This document shows, one piece after another, positions 18,292-28,334 of a DNA stretch of 64,000 nucleotides (position 1 is the first letter of the stretch; each line of letters opens with the position of its first letter). The notes beneath the pieces were generated by a model. It searched no databases, was not told the DNA's origin, and was given only the letters and a program-made list of their open reading frames with translations. Both the position numbers and the translations under genes were made by a program. Origin of the DNA: CAIYRG01 sp964494505 (GTDB lineage Bacteria; Pseudomonadota; Alphaproteobacteria; Micropepsales; Micropepsaceae); NCBI GenBank assembly GCA_964494505.1, contig CAZBRO010000001.1:404728-468727 (forward strand), written 5' to 3'.

Positions 18292-18594
18292 GTGACGGAA
18301 AAAGCTGACCCAAAGTTATCTATTCAACTACTGGACGAACTGGTACGTCGCGGGCTGGACAATCACTTGTATCGCCAACTTCACCATTCGAACTACGACA
18401 CCATCAAGGCGCATATACGATATTGTAACAAAACCAAAGAGTTTCGAGATGGCGAAACAAACGCCACCCTCCAATGTCGGCTTCGGTTCCTACGCGATCA
18501 AATTAAGGAGAAATTCGAGGTGGGAACACGTGTTGATTCAGCCACTTTTCAGCGCCTCGTAAATGCCGCGTTGGAGATTTATCCTCTTTCTTGA
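18292..18594 (+). CDS. Small hypothetical protein inserted between nrdR and ribD
   Basis: A reading frame of 100 residues from the GTG at 18292. The frame is open further upstream, but the earlier part is translated repeat DNA. The protein reads ADPKLSIQLLDELVRRGLDN and later RLRFLRDQIKEKFEVGTRVD, is helical and charged, and has no membrane segment. The DNA is visibly more AT-rich than the rib genes, with codons such as TTA and ATA that are rare nearby. That suggests recent arrival. A hairpin (GGGGGC/GCCCCC, 18259-18275) lies just upstream of the start. No family recognised; it may not be expressed. Confidence 0.45.
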   Translation: MTEKADPKLSIQLLDELVRRGLDNHLYRQLHHSNYDTIKAHIRYCNKTKEFRDGETNATLQCRLRFLRDQIKEKFEVGTRVDSATFQRLVNAALEIYPLS

Positions 18595-18617
18595 GTGCTA
18601 TGGACGAAAGTTGATGT

Positions 18618-19721
18618 ATGCGCTTGGGTCACCCGAATGACATTGCTCACATGCATCACGCCGTTCGGCTGGCAGAGCGCGGGCTTGGGAATGTCGCGCC
18701 CAATCCCGCCGTCGGCTGCGTCATCGTCAAACAGGCCAGAATTGTCGGCCGTGGCTGGACGGGAACCGGCGGCCGCCCGCATGCGGAAACCGTGGCGCTG
18801 GCGCAGGCGGGCGATCACGCCCGTGGCGCAACGGCCTATGTGACGCTGGAGCCCTGCGCCCATCATGGACAAACACCGCCCTGCGCGGACGCGCTGGTGA
18901 GAGCAGGGGTTGCGCGCGTCGTGGGGGCGGTCGTCGATCCCGATCCGCGGGTCGCTGGAGCGGGTTTCGCGCGCCTCGAAAGCGCCGGTATCTTCGTCAC
19001 GCGCGGTATGCTCGAAGTCGAAGCCCGCGCGCTCAATCTCGGTTTTTTCAAGCGCGTCACCGAAAGCCGCCCGCTCGTCGCCCTGAAGATCGCGCAGAGC
19101 GCAGACGGTTATGTCGCCGACGCCAAAGGCAACAGCAAATGGATTACGGGCGAACGCGCACGCGCCCACGGTCACCTGCTGCGCGCGCGCCACGACGCCA
19201 TCCTGATCGGCATCGGCACCGCGCTCGCGGACGATCCCCTTCTGACCTGCCGGCTGCCTGGTCTCGGACGGGTTTCACCCCTGCGCGTCGTGCTGGATTC
19301 GAATTTACGGCTGCCCGGGACCTCGCAACTCGCGCAAACGGCGAGCGCGCATCCGGTCATCGTCTTCACGACGTCGCAAACCGGCGGCGACGGGCTTCGT
19401 GCGGCCGGTGTCGAGATCGAGCGCGTTGCGGCCGATGAAAGCGGCCGCCCGGACATCGCGTCGGTGCTGCAGAGACTCGCCGCGCGCGGATTGACGCGCC
19501 TCCTCGTCGAAGGCGGCCCGCGAATCCAGGCCGCATTCCTCCAGCGCAACCTCGCCGATGCGATCCATCTCTATCGCGCGCCGCTCCTCATGGGCGCCGG
19601 CGGAATTCCCGCCATTGCGCCCTTCGGACACGCCGATATCGGCACCGCGCCGCGTCTCACTCTTGTCGAGCGGACGTTGCTTGGGCCCGATGTCCTGGAA
19701 AGCTTCACGTCCACGGTCTAA
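18618..19721 (+). CDS. ribD: Bifunctional riboflavin biosynthesis protein RibD (deaminase-reductase)
   Basis: A 367-residue cytosolic enzyme for the second and third steps of riboflavin synthesis. The N-terminal deaminase domain has the zinc site His55-Ala-Glu57 and the Cys80/Cys89 pair in EPCAHHGQTPPC. The C-terminal reductase domain starts at about 150 and includes VALKIAQSADGYVAD, NSKWITGERAR, a LLVEGGPRIQAAFL segment and a RHDAILIGIGTALADDP stretch. It is the first gene of the rib operon, and ribE follows after 9 bp. No FMN riboswitch fits in the short space upstream. Confidence 0.96.
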   Translation: MRLGHPNDIAHMHHAVRLAERGLGNVAPNPAVGCVIVKQARIVGRGWTGTGGRPHAETVALAQAGDHARGATAYVTLEPCAHHGQTPPCADALVRAGVARVVGAVVDPDPRVAGAGFARLESAGIFVTRGMLEVEARALNLGFFKRVTESRPLVALKIAQSADGYVADAKGNSKWITGERARAHGHLLRARHDAILIGIGTALADDPLLTCRLPGLGRVSPLRVVLDSNLRLPGTSQLAQTASAHPVIVFTTSQTGGDGLRAAGVEIERVAADESGRPDIASVLQRLAARGLTRLLVEGGPRIQAAFLQRNLADAIHLYRAPLLMGAGGIPAIAPFGHADIGTAPRLTLVERTLLGPDVLESFTSTV

Positions 19722-19730
19722 AACGGGTCC

Positions 19731-20336
19731 ATGTTCACAGGCATCATCACCGATGTCGGCCAGGTCCGGCATGTCGAGAAGCGCGGCGACACCCATATCG
19801 TGATCGGCACCCATTATGACGTGGGCGCTATCGATATCGGCGCGTCCATCGCCTGTTCGGGCGTGTGCCTGACGGTGGTGGACAAGGGGAATAGCGGCGA
19901 CCGCTGGTTCGTTGTGACCGCGTCGGGCGAGACGCTGTCGAAAACCACGATTTCCGATTGGAAACCCGGCGATGCGCTTAATCTTGAGAGGCCGCTCAAG
20001 CTTGGCGACGAATTGGGCGGCCACATCGTTGCGGGCCACGTCGATGGTGTCGCCGAAATCGTGTGCGCCCTTCCCGAGGGTGAATCCAGGCGCGTTATTT
20101 TCGAGGCTCCCCTTGCGCTGGCGCCGTTCATCGCGTCCAAAGGCTCCGTTGCGCTCGACGGTGTCTCTCTGACCGTGAACGAAGTTGATGGCGTGCGGTT
20201 CGGCGTCAATCTTATCCCGCACACGCTTCAGGTCACCACGTTCGGCCGCGTCAAAGCCGGAGGCCGCGTCAACCTTGAAGTCGATCTGCTTGCCCGCTAC
20301 GTCGCGCGCCTTGCCCAAGTCACGAAGGCCACATGA
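19731..20336 (+). CDS. ribE: Riboflavin synthase alpha chain
   Basis: A 201-residue enzyme that dismutates two lumazine molecules into riboflavin. It starts with the diagnostic MFTGIITDVG and has the two lumazine-binding repeats: first half about 1-95 with CSGVCLTVVD, second half about 98-195 with GSVALDGVSLTVNEVDG and FGVNLIPHTL. It overlaps the ribB start by 4 bp (ATGA), so translation is likely coupled. Length is normal. Confidence 0.96.
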   Translation: MFTGIITDVGQVRHVEKRGDTHIVIGTHYDVGAIDIGASIACSGVCLTVVDKGNSGDRWFVVTASGETLSKTTISDWKPGDALNLERPLKLGDELGGHIVAGHVDGVAEIVCALPEGESRRVIFEAPLALAPFIASKGSVALDGVSLTVNEVDGVRFGVNLIPHTLQVTTFGRVKAGGRVNLEVDLLARYVARLAQVTKAT

Positions 20337-21457
20337 ATATTTTCCACGATTATATCTCCGAGCTTCCCGACATCATCGAGGACGCGCGCAACGGGCGCAT
20401 GTTCATCCTGACCGATGCCGAGGACCGCGAGAACGAGGGCGATCTCGTGATTCCCGCACAGATGTGCACGCCGCAGGCGATCAATTTCATGGCCCGTTTC
20501 GGCCGCGGCCTGATTTGCCTTGCGCTGACGCAGGAACGCGCCGACCAGCTCAAGCTTCCCATGATGGCGGTGGAGAACCGCACGCGGAACCAGACCGCCT
20601 TCACCGTCTCCATCGAAGCGAAAGAAGGAATCTCCACCGGCATTTCGGCGCATGACCGGGCGCATACGGTTTCGGTCGCCATCGATCCGACCAAGGGCCC
20701 GGACGACATCGTGATGCCCGGCCATGTTTTCCCTCTGGTGGCGCGCCACGGCGGGACACTGGTTCGCGCCGGTCACACCGAGGCCGCTGTCGATATCGCG
20801 CGGCTCGCCGGGCTCAATCCGGCCGGCGTCATCTGCGAGATCATGAACGATGACGGCACCATGGCCCGGCTTCCCGACCTGGTGAAATTCGCGCAATTGC
20901 ACGGGGTGAAAGTCGGCACCATCGCCGACCTCATTGCCTATCGCCGCAAACACGATCATTTCGTGAAGCGCATCAAGGAAGTGGATTTCGAGAGCCGGAA
21001 CGGTGGCCATTTCAAGCTGTTCATTTATGTCAACACGATCGAGAATCAGGAGCATGTCGCGCTGGTAAAAGGCGACATCACCGGACCCGAACCGCCGCTG
21101 GTGCGGATGCATGCCTACAATCTGTTCGACGATACGCTCGCCGCCAAATGGGGGCCGGGCGACATTCTGGGCGAGAGCATGCGGATGATCGGTGAAGCGG
21201 GGAGGGGCGTCGTGGTGTTGATCCGCCGCCACCGCATCGCGCCGGTATCCGAGGTGCTGGCGCAATCGACCAAGACGCATCCCGACATGGAGCAGGCCCG
21301 GCTCAAGGAATATGGCGTCGGAGCGCAAATCCTGCTCGACCTCGGCGTCGAGACCATGGTCCTGCTGTCCAATTCGCAGCGACGCATCGTGGCCCTCGAA
21401 GGGTATGGGCTGAAGATCGCGGAGACGCGTCCCGTGGTGCCGGGGACCGTGAAATGA
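20333..21457 (+). CDS. ribB: 3,4-dihydroxy-2-butanone-4-phosphate synthase with degenerate GTP cyclohydrolase II-like domain
   Basis: A 374-residue protein. The N-terminal domain (about 1-205) is RibB: TDAEDRENEGDLVIPA with the metal-binding acidic residues, GISTGISAHDRAHTV, and GHTEAAVDIARLAG. The C-terminal domain resembles GTP cyclohydrolase II (EHVALVKGDI, then LVRMHAYNLFDDTLAAKWG) but lacks the three zinc-binding cysteines of active RibA. GTP cyclohydrolase activity must therefore come from another gene. Such half-active RibBA-like proteins are common in alphaproteobacteria. It overlaps ribE and ribH by 4 bp each, so the operon is tightly coupled. Confidence 0.93.
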   Translation: MNIFHDYISELPDIIEDARNGRMFILTDAEDRENEGDLVIPAQMCTPQAINFMARFGRGLICLALTQERADQLKLPMMAVENRTRNQTAFTVSIEAKEGISTGISAHDRAHTVSVAIDPTKGPDDIVMPGHVFPLVARHGGTLVRAGHTEAAVDIARLAGLNPAGVICEIMNDDGTMARLPDLVKFAQLHGVKVGTIADLIAYRRKHDHFVKRIKEVDFESRNGGHFKLFIYVNTIENQEHVALVKGDITGPEPPLVRMHAYNLFDDTLAAKWGPGDILGESMRMIGEAGRGVVVLIRRHRIAPVSEVLAQSTKTHPDMEQARLKEYGVGAQILLDLGVETMVLLSNSQRRIVALEGYGLKIAETRPVVPGTVK

Positions 21458-21876
21458 GCCGCGTGCTGATCGTGGAGGCGCGCTTCTATCCGGAGATTTC
21501 GGATGCGCTCCTCGAAGGAGCGATGCGCGCGCTCGCCGCGGCTGGGGCCGAAAGCGACTGCGTCACCGTGCCCGGTGCGCTGGAAATCCCGGGTGCCATC
21601 AAGTCGGCGGCTGCCCATTATGACGGCTTCGTCGCGCTCGGCTGCGTGATCCGGGGCGAGACCTATCATTTCGAGATCGTCGCCAACGAATCTGCGCGCG
21701 GGCTGATGGATCTGACCGTGCGGGAAGGCCTCGCCATCGGCAACGGGATTCTGACGGTGGAAGACGAAGACCAGGCGTTCGTGCGGGCCGCGCCCCCCGA
21801 TGGCGACAAGGGCGGCGACGCGGCGCGCGCGTGCCTTGCGCTGATGGCGCTCAAAGCGCGATACGCAAAATCATGA
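21454..21876 (+). CDS. ribH: 6,7-dimethyl-8-ribityllumazine synthase
   Basis: A 140-residue enzyme that makes the lumazine used by RibE. Seen are EARFYPEISDALLEGAM, the phosphate/substrate loop VPGALEIPGAIK, and CVIRGETYHFEIVANESARGL with catalytic His72. It is slightly shorter than the E. coli enzyme (about 156 residues) but complete in the motif regions. ATGA overlaps join it to ribB before and nusB after. Confidence 0.95.
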   Translation: MSRVLIVEARFYPEISDALLEGAMRALAAAGAESDCVTVPGALEIPGAIKSAAAHYDGFVALGCVIRGETYHFEIVANESARGLMDLTVREGLAIGNGILTVEDEDQAFVRAAPPDGDKGGDAARACLALMALKARYAKS

Positions 21877-22370
21877 GCGGTGCCGCTCTCCCGCATGAAG
21901 AACGCAGCGCCGCGCGGCTCGCAGCCCTCCAGGCGCTCTATCAGCTCGAAATGACCGGCAACACGCCGGGCGAGGTGGTGGAGGAATTCATCCAGCACCG
22001 GTTCGGGCGCGATCCCGAAACCGGCGAGCTCATTCCTCATGACGAGGAATTCTTCTCCGACATTGTCCATGGCGTCCTGAAGCATCAGGTCGAGATCGAC
22101 CGTTCCATCGCGCGTTCACTGGCCACCGGATGGACGCTCACGCGCATCGATTCGATTTTGCGCGCGCTTCTGAGGGCCGCCTGTTACGAGCTTGTGGCGC
22201 GCCGCGAAGTGCCGGCCAAGGTCATTATCGACGAATATGTCGAGCTTGCGCGCGATTTCTTCGAAGGCGACGAACCCGGTTTCGTAAACGCGGTGCTTGA
22301 CCGGCTCGCGCATCGCAAACGCGCCGTCGAATTCGGGGAAACCCCGCCCGATGACGAAATCCAGTTCTGA
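21873..22370 (+). CDS. nusB: Transcription antitermination factor NusB
   Basis: A 165-residue all-helical RNA-binding protein needed for rRNA antitermination. It begins with ERSAARLAALQALYQLEMTG, and the conserved C-terminal half reads VPAKVIIDEYVELARDFFEG followed by EPGFVNAVLDRLAH. The start is the ATG overlapping the ribH stop; an upstream in-frame ATG lies inside ribH. The ribH-nusB-thiL order is conserved widely in bacteria. Confidence 0.95.
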   Translation: MSGAALPHEERSAARLAALQALYQLEMTGNTPGEVVEEFIQHRFGRDPETGELIPHDEEFFSDIVHGVLKHQVEIDRSIARSLATGWTLTRIDSILRALLRAACYELVARREVPAKVIIDEYVELARDFFEGDEPGFVNAVLDRLAHRKRAVEFGETPPDDEIQF

Positions 22371-23349
22371 GCCGCCGCGTCGCCTGGGCGAATTCGCGAT
22401 GATCGCGAAGTTCTTTGCGCCGCTCTCGGCGGATGCCGAAGGCGCGTTCGGTCTGGCCGACGACGTCGCGACGTTGCAAGTACCAGACGGCCAGGAACTC
22501 GTCGCCAAAGTCGACGCCATCATCGAGGGCGTGCATTTTTTGCGCACCGATCCCGCGGGTCTTATCGCGAAGAAAGCACTCCGGGTGAACCTGTCCGATT
22601 TGGCGGCGAAAGGCGCGGTCCCTGTCGGATATCTCCTCTCGCTTTCCATCGCGCCCTGGTGCGACGACGCTTGGCTCGCCAGTTTTGCCGCCGGATTGGG
22701 CGAGGATCAGGCGCGCTTTCGCCTTTCGCTGCTCGGCGGTGATACCACCGCGACGCCGGGCCCACTCACGCTCTCGGTCACGGCGCTCGGCAGTATTCCG
22801 AAGGGCCGAACCGTCCGCCGTGCGGGCGCCGTGCCGGGCGATTGCGTGTTCGTCACCGGCACGATTGGGGACGCCGGTGCAGGGCTCGCCGTCCTGAAGG
22901 GCGAGGGCGCATTACTTACTGCATACGAGCGCGATGACTTGATTGGCCGCTATCGTCTGCCCGAGCCGCGGCTCTCGCTGGGGCAGCTTCTCCCAGCTCT
23001 AGCCTCCGCAAGCCTCGACGTTTCGGACGGGCTTGTCGCCGATCTCGGCCACATTGCGGAGGTTTCCCATGTTCGCGTCGTGATCGAGGCCGCCCGTGTA
23101 CCCCTGTCGCGACCTTGCGCCAAACTTTGGGGCGGCGATGCCATTCTCCGCGCCATCACGGCCGGCGATGATTACGAGGTCGCATTCACCGCGCCCGCAT
23201 CGGCGCGCGCCCGCATTGCTGAAGCAGCCGAAAAATCCGGCGTTCCGGTCCACGAAATCGGCCGCGTGGAAGAAGGGGAGGGGATCGTGCTGTTGGACGT
23301 GAAAGGCCAGCCCATATCCGTCGCGCGACCCGGCTACACCCACTTCTGA
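22351..23349 (+). CDS. thiL: Thiamine-monophosphate kinase
   Basis: A 332-residue enzyme that phosphorylates thiamine monophosphate to thiamine diphosphate. It begins near GEFAMIAKFFAPLSADA. Further marks are ADDVATLQVPDG with the acidic metal ligands, DAIIEGVHFLRT, RVNLSDLAAKGAVPVGYLLS, LLGGDTTATPGPL, SLDVSDGLVADLGHIA and ITAGDDYEVAFTA, all typical of ThiL (AIR-synthase fold). The ATG at 22351 lies within the end of nusB (20-bp overlap), which fits coupled translation. The product is the cofactor of the TPP enzyme found later in this window, though that link is only logical. Confidence 0.95.
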   Translation: MTKSSSEPPRRLGEFAMIAKFFAPLSADAEGAFGLADDVATLQVPDGQELVAKVDAIIEGVHFLRTDPAGLIAKKALRVNLSDLAAKGAVPVGYLLSLSIAPWCDDAWLASFAAGLGEDQARFRLSLLGGDTTATPGPLTLSVTALGSIPKGRTVRRAGAVPGDCVFVTGTIGDAGAGLAVLKGEGALLTAYERDDLIGRYRLPEPRLSLGQLLPALASASLDVSDGLVADLGHIAEVSHVRVVIEAARVPLSRPCAKLWGGDAILRAITAGDDYEVAFTAPASARARIAEAAEKSGVPVHEIGRVEEGEGIVLLDVKGQPISVARPGYTHF

Positions 23350-23400
23350 GGGCCCCGGCGCGGTAACCAAGCCTTAGCCCCGTTCTGGCAGGCTCTCCCC

Positions 23401-23823
23401 ATGCCTCCCGAGAAATCCCGGACAGCCCTTCTGCTCGCCGCCGCGTTGATGCTGCCGTCCGCCGCAAGCATGGCCGCCGAAGCCGCCAAGGACGAGGGCC
23501 CGACAGATATCGAATTGCCGGCGATTCTTGCCCCGATGGTGGTCGACAACCGGCTGGACTCCTATGCCTACATCGTCATCCAGCTGACGCCGGCCGCCCG
23601 CGACAAAGTGTTCACGATCCGCGAAAAGGTTCCGTTCCTGCAGGACGCCTTCCTGCGCGAGGTCAACAAGACCCCGATTGCCAAGGCAGACGATCCCAAA
23701 GCCGTCGACCAGCCCGAGTTGAAAAAGCGCCTTCTGGCCCGTCTCGGCCAGATACTGCAGTCCGGGACCGTCAGCGACCTTAAATTCGAGCAGATCGTCC
23801 TCACGCCTATCCAGCCGCAATAG
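23401..23823 (+). CDS. Exported protein, possibly FliL-like
   Basis: A 140-residue protein with a signal peptide (LLLAAALMLPSAASMAAEAA). The mature part reads ELPAILAPMVVDNRLDSYAY, then VIQLTPAARDKVFTIREKVP, and FLREVNKTPIA. The pattern of a strand followed by a helix ending in a short basic segment recalls the C-terminal domain of FliL-type proteins, but the match is loose. It stands alone between thiL and hppA. I class it as a conserved exported protein of unknown role. Confidence 0.6.
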   Translation: MPPEKSRTALLLAAALMLPSAASMAAEAAKDEGPTDIELPAILAPMVVDNRLDSYAYIVIQLTPAARDKVFTIREKVPFLQDAFLREVNKTPIAKADDPKAVDQPELKKRLLARLGQILQSGTVSDLKFEQIVLTPIQPQ

Positions 23824-23864
23824 GACCGGTACGCCGGCCTCGTGGCTCGACGCGTGTTCAAGAG

Positions 23865-23893
23865 CCTCATCCTGAGCCTGTCGAAGGACGAGG
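23865..23893. repeat. Short dispersed palindrome CCTCATCCTGAGC...
   Basis: A 29-bp sequence starting CCTCATCCTGAGCCTGTCGA, with CCTC and GAGG at its ends and an inner TCCT...AGGA pairing. This motif is a familiar dispersed intergenic repeat in many proteobacterial genomes. It lies upstream of hppA. Confidence 0.55.
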
Positions 23894-24059
23894 GCCGGGA
23901 GGTCTGATTCCCCATTCCTTCGTTGCCTCGGGGGTGCGGTTTTGGCATGTTCCCCCGCCTCCATCCGGGGGTGGGGCTTGCCGTATCTTTTGTCTTGTGA
24001 CAGGCAACGGCCCGCGTTCCTCTCTCTTTCAACCGCCATCCCTTCATAAGGACTGCCAA

Positions 24060-26201
<2,142 letters not shown>

Positions 26202-26212
26202 TAGAGATCGCC

Positions 26213-26235
26213 ATGGCCGGGCTTTGCCCGGCCAT
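26213..26235. terminator. Strong hairpin between convergent hppA and bamE
   Basis: Ten-base arms ATGGCCGGGC and GCCCGGCCAT enclose the loop TTT with no mismatch. It sits between the stops of hppA and bamE, so it can act for both strands. No T-run follows. The sequence belongs to the same palindrome type as 3202-3220, so it may be a REP element used as a terminator. Confidence 0.65.
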
Positions 26236-26256
26236 CCAGGCGTGAAACGGCGCAAG

Positions 26257-26745
26257 CTAGCGCGGCGATGGGATTGGCGGGGGCATGCCGCCGCCCGGCG
26301 TCGCTTCCGTCGGCGCCGATTGGCCGATCTGTCCGGGCACCGCGTTGAATATCTGCTGGATCAGGGAAAGCTCGCGCCCGCGTGTCGGTGTCTCCCGCGT
26401 CACGAAATCCACCACGCGACCGTCGGTCAGCGTGTATTTGTGGACGTCCATGACCTTGCCGTCCTTGGTGAATTCGACCGAAACGATATTCCTGTCGGTG
26501 GCGCGCGGGGCGAAGAAGGCGTTCTGCTCGACATGGGCCGAGATGTAATACCAGACATCCCCGCCGAAAGTGGCGGCGGTGGAGGGATCGCCGAGCTTCT
26601 TGCTCACGGTGTCCTTGGTGTCCATGCCAACCTGGATGCTCGAAAGCGCCTGCTGGTCCGGCACATAGCCGCGCTGGTTTTCCACCGGCGCGCATGCCGA
26701 AAGCATCGCAATCCCGCCAAGCAACACCCAACTCGAACGGCGCAT
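26257..26745 (-). CDS. bamE: Outer-membrane assembly lipoprotein BamE (SmpA/OmlA)
   Basis: A 162-residue lipoprotein. The signal peptide MRRSSWVLLGGIAMLSAC ends in a lipobox with Cys18 as the lipid-bearing residue. The SmpA/OmlA domain follows: SIQVGMDTKDTVSKKLGDPS, FGGDVWYYISAHVEQNAFF and GKVMDVHKYTLTDG. BamE supports the BAM complex that inserts outer-membrane beta-barrels, including the TonB receptors here. The C-terminal tail is Pro/Gly rich. I chose the ATG at 26745 rather than one six codons upstream, because AAGGAG lies at the right distance from it. Confidence 0.92.
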   Translation of the reverse strand: MRRSSWVLLGGIAMLSACAPVENQRGYVPDQQALSSIQVGMDTKDTVSKKLGDPSTAATFGGDVWYYISAHVEQNAFFAPRATDRNIVSVEFTKDGKVMDVHKYTLTDGRVVDFVTRETPTRGRELSLIQQIFNAVPGQIGQSAPTEATPGGGMPPPIPSPR

Positions 26746-26838
26746 GACCGCCAACTCCTTCAAGATCGTTGCCCCGCTGTCCCCGGCCCAATGTGCTAAT
26801 CATCTCGGGGCGGGCTGGCAAGGGCGAAAGGCCAAGAC

Positions 26839-27366
26839 GTGATCTTCCGGTTCCGGGCGCCAGATTCAAGTGCGGCCACCGCGGAGCGGCTCTATGAGGC
26901 GCTCGTCGCACGGGCTCGCACGCCCATCTTCCACACGGGTTTTGCCGTGCCGGATACGATGGACGGCCGCTTCGATCTCCTGACCCTGCATGCCTTCCTG
27001 GTCATGGACGCGCTGAAGCACGAAGAGACCGCCGGCGCGGATCTCGGACCCAGGCTCGCGACCCTTATCTTCGCCGGCTTCGAGGATGCCCTGCGTGAGC
27101 TGGGCGTTGGCGATATCGGCCTTTCACGCCGAATCAAAGCCATGGCGGACGCCTTTTATGGCCGGCTGGCAGCCTATGGGGCCGCCCGGTCCGAGGCCGA
27201 TCTCGTGGCGGCAATTGAGCGCAACCTCTACCGCGGCAATGCTGCGCATGCTCGTGAAGCCGCCCGGCTGGCGCACTATATGGAGTCATCACGCGCGGCT
27301 TTGCGGGCGGAGCCTCAAGCTCTGTTGCAAGGGCGCGCCATTTTCGGTCCACTTCCCTCGACATGA
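26839..27366 (+). CDS. Ubiquinol-cytochrome c chaperone family protein
   Basis: A 175-residue cytosolic protein that starts at a GTG. The pattern AERLYEALVARARTPIFHTG, FAVPDTMDGRFDLLTLHAFLV and GDIGLSRRIKAMADAFYGRL is that of the bacterial CBP3/UQCC1-like family. In mitochondria its relative helps assemble cytochrome bc1. It overlaps the next gene by 4 bp. The bamE-UQCC-DUF177-rpmF-plsX order is typical of alphaproteobacteria, which supports the call. Confidence 0.88.
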   Translation: MIFRFRAPDSSAATAERLYEALVARARTPIFHTGFAVPDTMDGRFDLLTLHAFLVMDALKHEETAGADLGPRLATLIFAGFEDALRELGVGDIGLSRRIKAMADAFYGRLAAYGAARSEADLVAAIERNLYRGNAAHAREAARLAHYMESSRAALRAEPQALLQGRAIFGPLPST

Positions 27367-27932
27367 GCCTTCCGATGCACGAATCCACCGCAACATCTGC
27401 CCCCTTCACCCACGCCTACGACCTTGGGGCCCTGCCGAACCATGGCGCCGAAATGGTCCTGTCGCCATCGGCGGCCGAACGGGCCGCCATTTCGGATTGG
27501 CTTGGCCTTTTGAGCCTCGACAGCCTGAAAGCGACTATCCAGCTCACTTGCCATGGCGACGAATATACCTGCCTGGGCAGTTTCACTGCCGATGTGGTCC
27601 AGGCCTGCGTCATCACCCTGGAGCCTGTACCCGCCCACCTCGAGGGCACCTTTGAACGGCGGTACCAGTTGCTGCCCCGGGCGTCCTCGTCGCGCCGGCG
27701 GGCACCTGCGCCCGAGCCTGCCGCCGCCATCGAGATTTCCACCCTCGACGAGGAGGGGCCGGAGCTGTTGGAAAGCCCCGTCCTCGATCTTGCCGCGCCC
27801 TTGCTCGAAGAGGTGAGCCTCGCCCTGGACCCCTATCCCAAGGCGCCCGGTGCGGTGTTCGAGGCCCCTGCCGACGAAGCCGGTCCCGAGGACAGCCCGT
27901 TCGCCGTGCTTCAGAAGCTCAAGCCTCGCTGA
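27363..27932 (+). CDS. DUF177 (YceD) family protein
   Basis: A 189-residue protein of the YceD family encoded just before rpmF in most bacteria. Known members affect 23S rRNA processing and accumulation. The core reads FTADVVQACVITLEPVPAHLEG, with the Cys found in the family, then the acidic stretch EISTLDEEGPELLES and the end SPFAVLQKLKPR. It is coupled by a 4-bp overlap to the chaperone gene upstream. The central acidic and Pro-rich linker is variable in the family. Confidence 0.85.
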   Translation: MSLPMHESTATSAPFTHAYDLGALPNHGAEMVLSPSAAERAAISDWLGLLSLDSLKATIQLTCHGDEYTCLGSFTADVVQACVITLEPVPAHLEGTFERRYQLLPRASSSRRRAPAPEPAAAIEISTLDEEGPELLESPVLDLAAPLLEEVSLALDPYPKAPGAVFEAPADEAGPEDSPFAVLQKLKPR

Positions 27933-28072
27933 GCGAACGTCCGGATAAACCGTCGCCCTTGCGTTGGGGACCGGTTTCGGTTTACCTCCGCCGCCTGTTT
28001 TCCGTTTGGGACTGAACGACGGTTCCTGAGCGGCTGAACCGCGTGAAATTGTTCACCGAAAGGGTTTCCGCC

Positions 28073-28255
28073 ATGGCGGTTCCAAAAAGAAAAACCTCGC
28101 CCTCCCGGCGCAACATGCGCCGTTCGCACCATGCGCTTGCGCCCCAGGCCCATGTCGAATGTTCGAATTGCGGCGAGCTGACCCGGCCTCACCATGTGTG
28201 CGCCGCCTGCGGCCATTACGATGGCCGCGAAGTGGTTGCTGCGGCCAAAGAGTGA
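28073..28255 (+). CDS. rpmF: 50S ribosomal protein L32
   Basis: A 60-residue ribosomal protein starting with the diagnostic MAVPKRKTSPSRRNMRRSHH. The zinc-ribbon residues are seen in ECSNCGELTRPHHVC and AACGHYDGR, so it is the Cys4 (C+) type. It lies before plsX, as in most proteobacteria. About 140 bp separate it from the DUF177 gene. Confidence 0.97.
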   Translation: MAVPKRKTSPSRRNMRRSHHALAPQAHVECSNCGELTRPHHVCAACGHYDGREVVAAAKE

Positions 28256-28334
28256 ACCCAACCCGCTGGGCTTTGGCTCGCCACGCTCTTAAGCTTCGAG
28301 TCGTGGCTGGCACTCTCCGGGGGCGCTTTAGGAC

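Noticed and set aside
18595..18617. FMN riboswitch before ribD
   Set aside because: Only 23 bp separate the preceding gene from ribD, and no RFN-type conserved stems are seen in the upstream 300 bp.
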